From an uncultured Collinsella sp. (GTDB lineage Bacteria; Actinomycetota; Coriobacteriia; Coriobacteriales; Coriobacteriaceae): 10,795 bases of DNA. Both the position numbers and the translations under genes were made by a program. A model generated the notes under the pieces. The model saw only the letters and a list, made by a program, of their open reading frames with translations, was not told the DNA's origin and ran no database searches. This document shows, piece after piece, positions 8,032 through 10,795 of this stretch (its first letter is position 1; each line of letters starts with the position of its first letter). The DNA is taken from NCBI GenBank assembly GCA_900551365.1, contig URVZ01000059.1, positions 1-10,795 of the forward strand, read 5' to 3'.

Positions 8032-8096
8032 CACTGACGAAACTGTTGATTACTCCCAAAGACGCAGGTCAGACCCAGAAAGAGAATCGACAGCAA

Positions 8097-8213
8097 CCTG
8101 TGTGCAACAGGGGTGGTTTTCCACGTTCAAAACCTGCGCAAAACTTTTCATCACCGCGGGTTGGGTTTTAGACACCTTATGCCCGTGGTTTCGACAAGTT
8201 TTCAACAGGTGTC
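8097..8213 (+). promoter_or_regulatory. Cluster of degenerate DnaA boxes
   Basis: Compared with TTWTNCACA: TTTTCCACG (8117-8125), TTTTAGACA (8166-8174) and TTTTCAACA (8199-8207) differ at one position each. TTTTCATCA (8145-8153) and GTTTCGACA (8188-8196) differ at two. On the minus strand TTGCACACA (8107-8099) differs at two. The last two plus-strand boxes are tandem with a 2-nt gap. An inverted repeat, CCTGT (8097-8101) and ACAGG (8107-8111), and a 7-bp one, AGACACC (8170-8176) and GGTGTCT (8208-8214), frame parts of the cluster. None is a perfect consensus box, so individual calls are weak; the clustering carries the evidence. Confidence 0.65.
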
Positions 8214-8222
8214 TCTATTTCC

Positions 8223-9947
8223 CTACGAGCGCAGTGTAATTTTATCGCGCAGCGACTTGAGGTCTTCGGTGACGGTGCGGTCTTCCTGGATCATCTTCTG
8301 GACCTTTTTGTAACTCGTGCTGACGGTCGAGTGGTTGCGGTTGCCAAATTCGGCGCCTACCGCCGTGGTCGTCATCTCGCACATTTCGATGGCCAGGTAG
8401 ATAGCGATATGGCGTGCTTTGGCGATATTGGCGTTGCGACGCGGGCCGATGAGCTCCTCGTGCGTCACGCCGTACTGCTCTTCGATGACGGACTGAACCG
8501 TCTGGACGTTGATCTTTTTGGCCGATGTGTCGAAGTACTGGCTGGCGATGGCGTCGATATCGTCAAAGGTGAGCTCCCCGCCCTCGCGCTCGCGGTCGCC
8601 CGCCTCGCCGGCGCAGCGCTCGCAAAAGCTCTCGAGTTCGCGGATGTTGGTGCCCGACACCTCTGCCATGTGCTTAAAGTGCTCATCGGTCAGGTGCCCG
8701 CCGTCGCCCCCGTAGGCCGCCAACAGTGAGTCGTCGCCTGCCTCGGGAGCGGCGACGATGGTGTTCTCGTAATAGCGCTGCAAGATCTTGTATTTCATCT
8801 CGTAGCTGGGCTCTGCGACCAGGCAGAGCATGCCGGCGTTGAAGCGGCTGGTCAGACGCTCGTCCATGCTCAGGTCCTTGGGGGCGCGATCGGCTGCGAT
8901 CACGACCTTTTTGTTGTTGCGGATGAACTCGTCCATAAGCTGGAAAAAGTAGTCCACGCTCGCGCGCTTGCCGATGATGTTTTGGATGTCATCGATGATG
9001 AGCACGTCCACGCCGTGGTATGCCTGCATGATAGGGGCGTTGCTCTTCTTTTGGCGGTCGAACTCGGTCATCAGGTCGTCCAGATATGCCTGGGAGTTGG
9101 CATACTTGACCTTGATCTCGGGCGACTTCTCGGCGAGCTCGTTTTTGATGGCAAGCAGCAGGTGCGTCTTGCCCAGGCCCGATTTGCCGTAGATAAACAG
9201 TGATGTGCATGTGCCGCGCTCGTCCGCGAGGGCGGCAAACTTGAGTGCCGAGCGATAGGCATGGCTGTTCTCGGGGCCGTAGACAAAGTTCTCAAAGGTA
9301 AATTTTGAGTTCGCGGCGAGCGGGGCTCCATCCGCATTCTGCTCGGCCGGTACGGTCGGTGCTGGCATGGGTGAAGCGGGGGTCGCAGCTTGCGTGGACT
9401 TAGTCGGCGCTCCGCCCTTCATCTGGTTCATCATGCGACGAAAATCATCGGCCGAGAGCGTGTTCTTGATTGCAATGCCCGAATCCGCGCCCGCCGCTGC
9501 GTCGTGAGCGATGGGCATGTGCGTGACGGGTACGTTCGTTGACGTCGCCGCCGCGGTCGGCAACGGTGCCATGGTTTCACGGGAAACATCGCTGTGCTGG
9601 TGCTCGATTGTCGGCACGTCGCCTGCGGAGGCCGGCACCGCCGGGGAAGCAGCGGGAGCCGCGGCGGGCGCCGTCGCGGCAGCGGATTCCGTCGCGGCGC
9701 CTTGCGGTGCCACGATATCGAGCGCAATCGGTGCAAAGGCGATTTCTTCCAGATAGGCCTCAATAGTCGGCTGATGCTTTTTGAGCTGCGCGATGGCAAA
9801 GCGCGAAGGGGCCTCGATCGTGAGCGTGTCTTCGGTCAGGCTCACAGCGCGCGATTGCCCCAACATGTTGATGAGGCGTGCATCTTGGCCATCGCGCTGG
9901 CAAAAGGCGATGGCATCCCCCAGGATGATGCTTGCTTCCTCGTCCAC
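8223..9947 (-). CDS. dnaA: Chromosomal replication initiator protein DnaA
   Basis: AAA+ initiator that binds DnaA boxes and melts oriC. The 574-residue protein has domain I at about 1-80, a long Ala/Pro-rich variable domain II at about 81-212, and an AAA+ core starting at KFTFENFVYG (215). Walker A is GKSGLGKT (254-261) and Walker B is VLIIDD (315-320). The ERLTSRF box is at 363-369. DNA-binding domain IV has the IAKARHIAIYLA helix (508-519) and the signature FGNRNHSTV (534-542). The usual signature is GRDHTTV or close, so Asp is replaced by Asn at 538. The start is GTG with GGGAG upstream, 15 bp after the preceding gene, so the promoter is probably within or before that gene. The gene runs towards oriC. 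Confidence 0.97.
   Translation of the reverse strand: MDEEASIILGDAIAFCQRDGQDARLINMLGQSRAVSLTEDTLTIEAPSRFAIAQLKKHQPTIEAYLEEIAFAPIALDIVAPQGAATESAAATAPAAAPAASPAVPASAGDVPTIEHQHSDVSRETMAPLPTAAATSTNVPVTHMPIAHDAAAGADSGIAIKNTLSADDFRRMMNQMKGGAPTKSTQAATPASPMPAPTVPAEQNADGAPLAANSKFTFENFVYGPENSHAYRSALKFAALADERGTCTSLFIYGKSGLGKTHLLLAIKNELAEKSPEIKVKYANSQAYLDDLMTEFDRQKKSNAPIMQAYHGVDVLIIDDIQNIIGKRASVDYFFQLMDEFIRNNKKVVIAADRAPKDLSMDERLTSRFNAGMLCLVAEPSYEMKYKILQRYYENTIVAAPEAGDDSLLAAYGGDGGHLTDEHFKHMAEVSGTNIRELESFCERCAGEAGDREREGGELTFDDIDAIASQYFDTSAKKINVQTVQSVIEEQYGVTHEELIGPRRNANIAKARHIAIYLAIEMCEMTTTAVGAEFGNRNHSTVSTSYKKVQKMIQEDRTVTEDLKSLRDKITLRS
9573..9588. promoter_or_regulatory. parS: parS-like ParB-binding site inside dnaA
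   Basis: On the minus strand the 16-mer TGTTTCCCGTGAAACC matches the widespread parS consensus TGTTTCACGTGAAACA at 14 of 16 positions, and the inner GTTTCNCGTGAAAC core at all but one. It encodes Val-Ser-Arg-Glu-Thr (121-125) in the disordered domain II, where protein constraint should be low. ParB sites normally cluster near oriC, and this one lies about 1.4 kb from the putative origin. The central change (A to C) breaks perfect dyad symmetry, so binding may be weak or lost. Confidence 0.55.
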
Positions 9948-9962
9948 GGTCTCTCCCGTCCT

Positions 9963-10795
9963 TTAGCTCTGAGCTCGCACGCGAGCTGCGCCGAGTTCGG
10001 TCAGATGGTATTTTTGGCCATGCTTGATGACCAAGCCGGCCTGCGCCAAATCATTGAGCGTTCGCGACCAGGTGGGGGCCGAATTTCCAAACGCCCTCGC
10101 CAGATCGGTCGCGCCGCACGCCTGATTTTGCGCCAGATAGCCTAGCGCGGCGTTGCCGCGGTCGCTTACGAACACGTCCGGCTGTGGCTGTGCATACTGA
10201 TTTGCCGCATTAGGATACATCATTTGAGCTGCTGGTTGTTGAGAACTCTGCATGGGTGGCATCTGCTGTTGAAAACTTTGCGGCCACTGTTGGTAAGGCT
10301 GCGCCGGTGCCTGCTGTGCCCAGGGGTTGTACTGTTGCTGGGGCATCTGCTGGTACGGCTGCTGGTATCCCTGCGGGTACTGTTGCGGATACTGCTGGGC
10401 GTACCCGTGCCCCTGCTGCGGTACTTGTTGATATGGATACCCTTGCGGGTACGGCTGATAACCCATTTGCTGGCCGCCCGGCATGCCTGTCGATTGTTGG
10501 ACGGCGACATCCTGGTCTGTCGGAGGCATTCCCTCTGGAGTGTTTGGAGGCACCGGCATCGACATCGCCTGGAACCCCTGCGCGGGGAGCATCCCAGACT
10601 GCTGCATCTGTGCCATGGGAGGCTGTGTAAAAGCTCCCGGCAGGGGATAGACTGTCTGCTCGGTCTCGGGGCGCACGGCGGCACCGCGTCCGCCGGCACG
10701 CTCGATTTCCTGCACGCGCTTGGGGTTCAGGCTCACGGTCACCACGGTGCCGTTGCCCATGTTGTCTTCGATGGAGACGGCGCCGCCGGCGTTTT
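9963..10795 (-). CDS. Partial protein: histidine-kinase-type ATPase end, Q/P/Y-rich linker, winged helix
   Basis: The reading frame is open to the window edge, so the 5' end is missing. The ATG at 10760 lies inside a conserved motif and lacks a ribosome binding site, so I do not take it as the start. The first visible residues, GGAVSIEDNMGNGTVVTVSL, look like the final strand region of a histidine-kinase HATPase_c domain (compare GG.i.v.S..G.GT.f.v.LP). Then come about 65 mixed residues, a 96-residue Gln/Pro/Tyr-rich segment, and a C-terminal domain of about 65 residues with the helix-turn-helix and wing pattern ATDLARAFGNSAPTWSRTL...LVIKHGQKYHLTELG, typical of MarR/ArsR-like folds. Histidine kinases normally end at the ATPase domain, so this tail is unusual. 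The gene ends 15 bp before dnaA and is probably cotranscribed with it. I do not recognise it, and its function is unknown. Confidence 0.75.
   Translation of the reverse strand, partial: NAGGAVSIEDNMGNGTVVTVSLNPKRVQEIERAGGRGAAVRPETEQTVYPLPGAFTQPPMAQMQQSGMLPAQGFQAMSMPVPPNTPEGMPPTDQDVAVQQSTGMPGGQQMGYQPYPQGYPYQQVPQQGHGYAQQYPQQYPQGYQQPYQQMPQQQYNPWAQQAPAQPYQQWPQSFQQQMPPMQSSQQPAAQMMYPNAANQYAQPQPDVFVSDRGNAALGYLAQNQACGATDLARAFGNSAPTWSRTLNDLAQAGLVIKHGQKYHLTELGAARVRAQS
10176..10463 (-). repeat. Low-complexity segment encoding a Gln/Pro/Tyr-rich, uncharged linker
   Basis: Ninety-six codons encode, by hand count, about 34 Gln, 18 Pro and 13 Tyr, with no Lys, Arg or Glu and a single Asp at the very end. 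Short units such as QQYPQ, PQGY and PYQQ recur (for example QQYPQQYPQGYQQPYQQ), and the DNA shows matching degenerate ctg/tac-rich repetition. Composition is like prion-like or phase-separating disordered segments. Copy number is likely to vary between strains. Confidence 0.85.

Larger units (their letters stand above)
7985..8222. other. oriC: Putative chromosomal replication origin, oriC
   Basis: This is the only sizeable non-coding gap around dnaA (238 bp). The upstream side of dnaA has just 15 bp. The gap contains a cluster of sequences close to the DnaA box TTWTNCACA, several short inverted repeats and an AT-rich stretch at the dnaN end. Placement between dnaA and dnaN is standard in many actinobacteria and firmicutes. 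Origin function is inferred from context and motifs. No tRNA, small ORF or terminator was seen here, so transcription from dnaA may cross the origin into dnaN. Confidence 0.85.

Noticed and set aside
8000..8060. A dnaN promoter in the AT-rich end of the origin
   Set aside because: TATTAT-like hexamers occur on the minus strand but none has a reasonable -35 partner; AT-richness alone makes such matches likely.
10267..10275. TGTTGAAAA, the reverse complement of the origin box TTTTCAACA, upstream of dnaA
   Set aside because: It encodes part of a Phe-Gln-Gln run in the Gln-rich segment and stands alone, so chance is the simpler explanation.
10758..10760. ATG as the start of the gene upstream of dnaA
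   Set aside because: The frame stays open to the window end, the preceding codons read as part of the conserved ATPase ending, and no ribosome binding site precedes the ATG.

Overview
The window is a chromosomal replication-origin locus from a moderately high-GC Gram-positive bacterium. Gene order, GTG starts and protein sequences fit an actinobacterium of class Coriobacteriia, possibly Collinsella. That assignment is from general recognition, not from a database search. Every real gene lies on the minus strand, so the biological order runs from high to low coordinates: [ATPase/Q-rich/winged-helix gene, 5' end outside the window] - dnaA - oriC - dnaN - recF - dciA - terminator - gyrB - gyrA - terminator.

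Region by region. 10795-9963 holds the 3' part of an unrecognised gene. It encodes the end of a histidine-kinase-type ATPase fold, a long uncharged Gln/Pro/Tyr-rich segment and a C-terminal winged helix, and it stops 15 bp before dnaA. 9947-8223 is dnaA, which carries a parS-like 16-mer inside its variable domain II. 8222-7985 is a 238-bp gap with degenerate DnaA boxes, short inverted repeats and an AT-rich end containing five consecutive TA[A/G] triplets next to the dnaN start; this is the probable oriC. 7984-5215 holds dnaN, recF and a DUF721/DciA-type gene packed with a 9-bp gap and a 14-bp overlap, followed by a clear intrinsic terminator. 5109-182 holds gyrB and gyrA, separated by a 155-bp spacer with a large imperfect inverted repeat. 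A strong intrinsic terminator follows gyrA. The last 106 bases (1-106) hold only a short hairpin.

The genes form one functional group. DnaA opens the origin, DciA is the family implicated in replicative helicase operation or loading, DnaN is the polymerase clamp, RecF acts at gaps and stalled forks, and gyrase removes positive supercoils ahead of the forks. The parS-like site would place ParB-dependent segregation at the same locus. The core genes are ordinary. The points most worth following up are the partial gene upstream of dnaA, the origin architecture, the parS-like site inside dnaA, the gyrB-gyrA inverted repeat and the acidic N-terminal extension of GyrA. I found no insertion sequence, CRISPR array, tRNA or rRNA.
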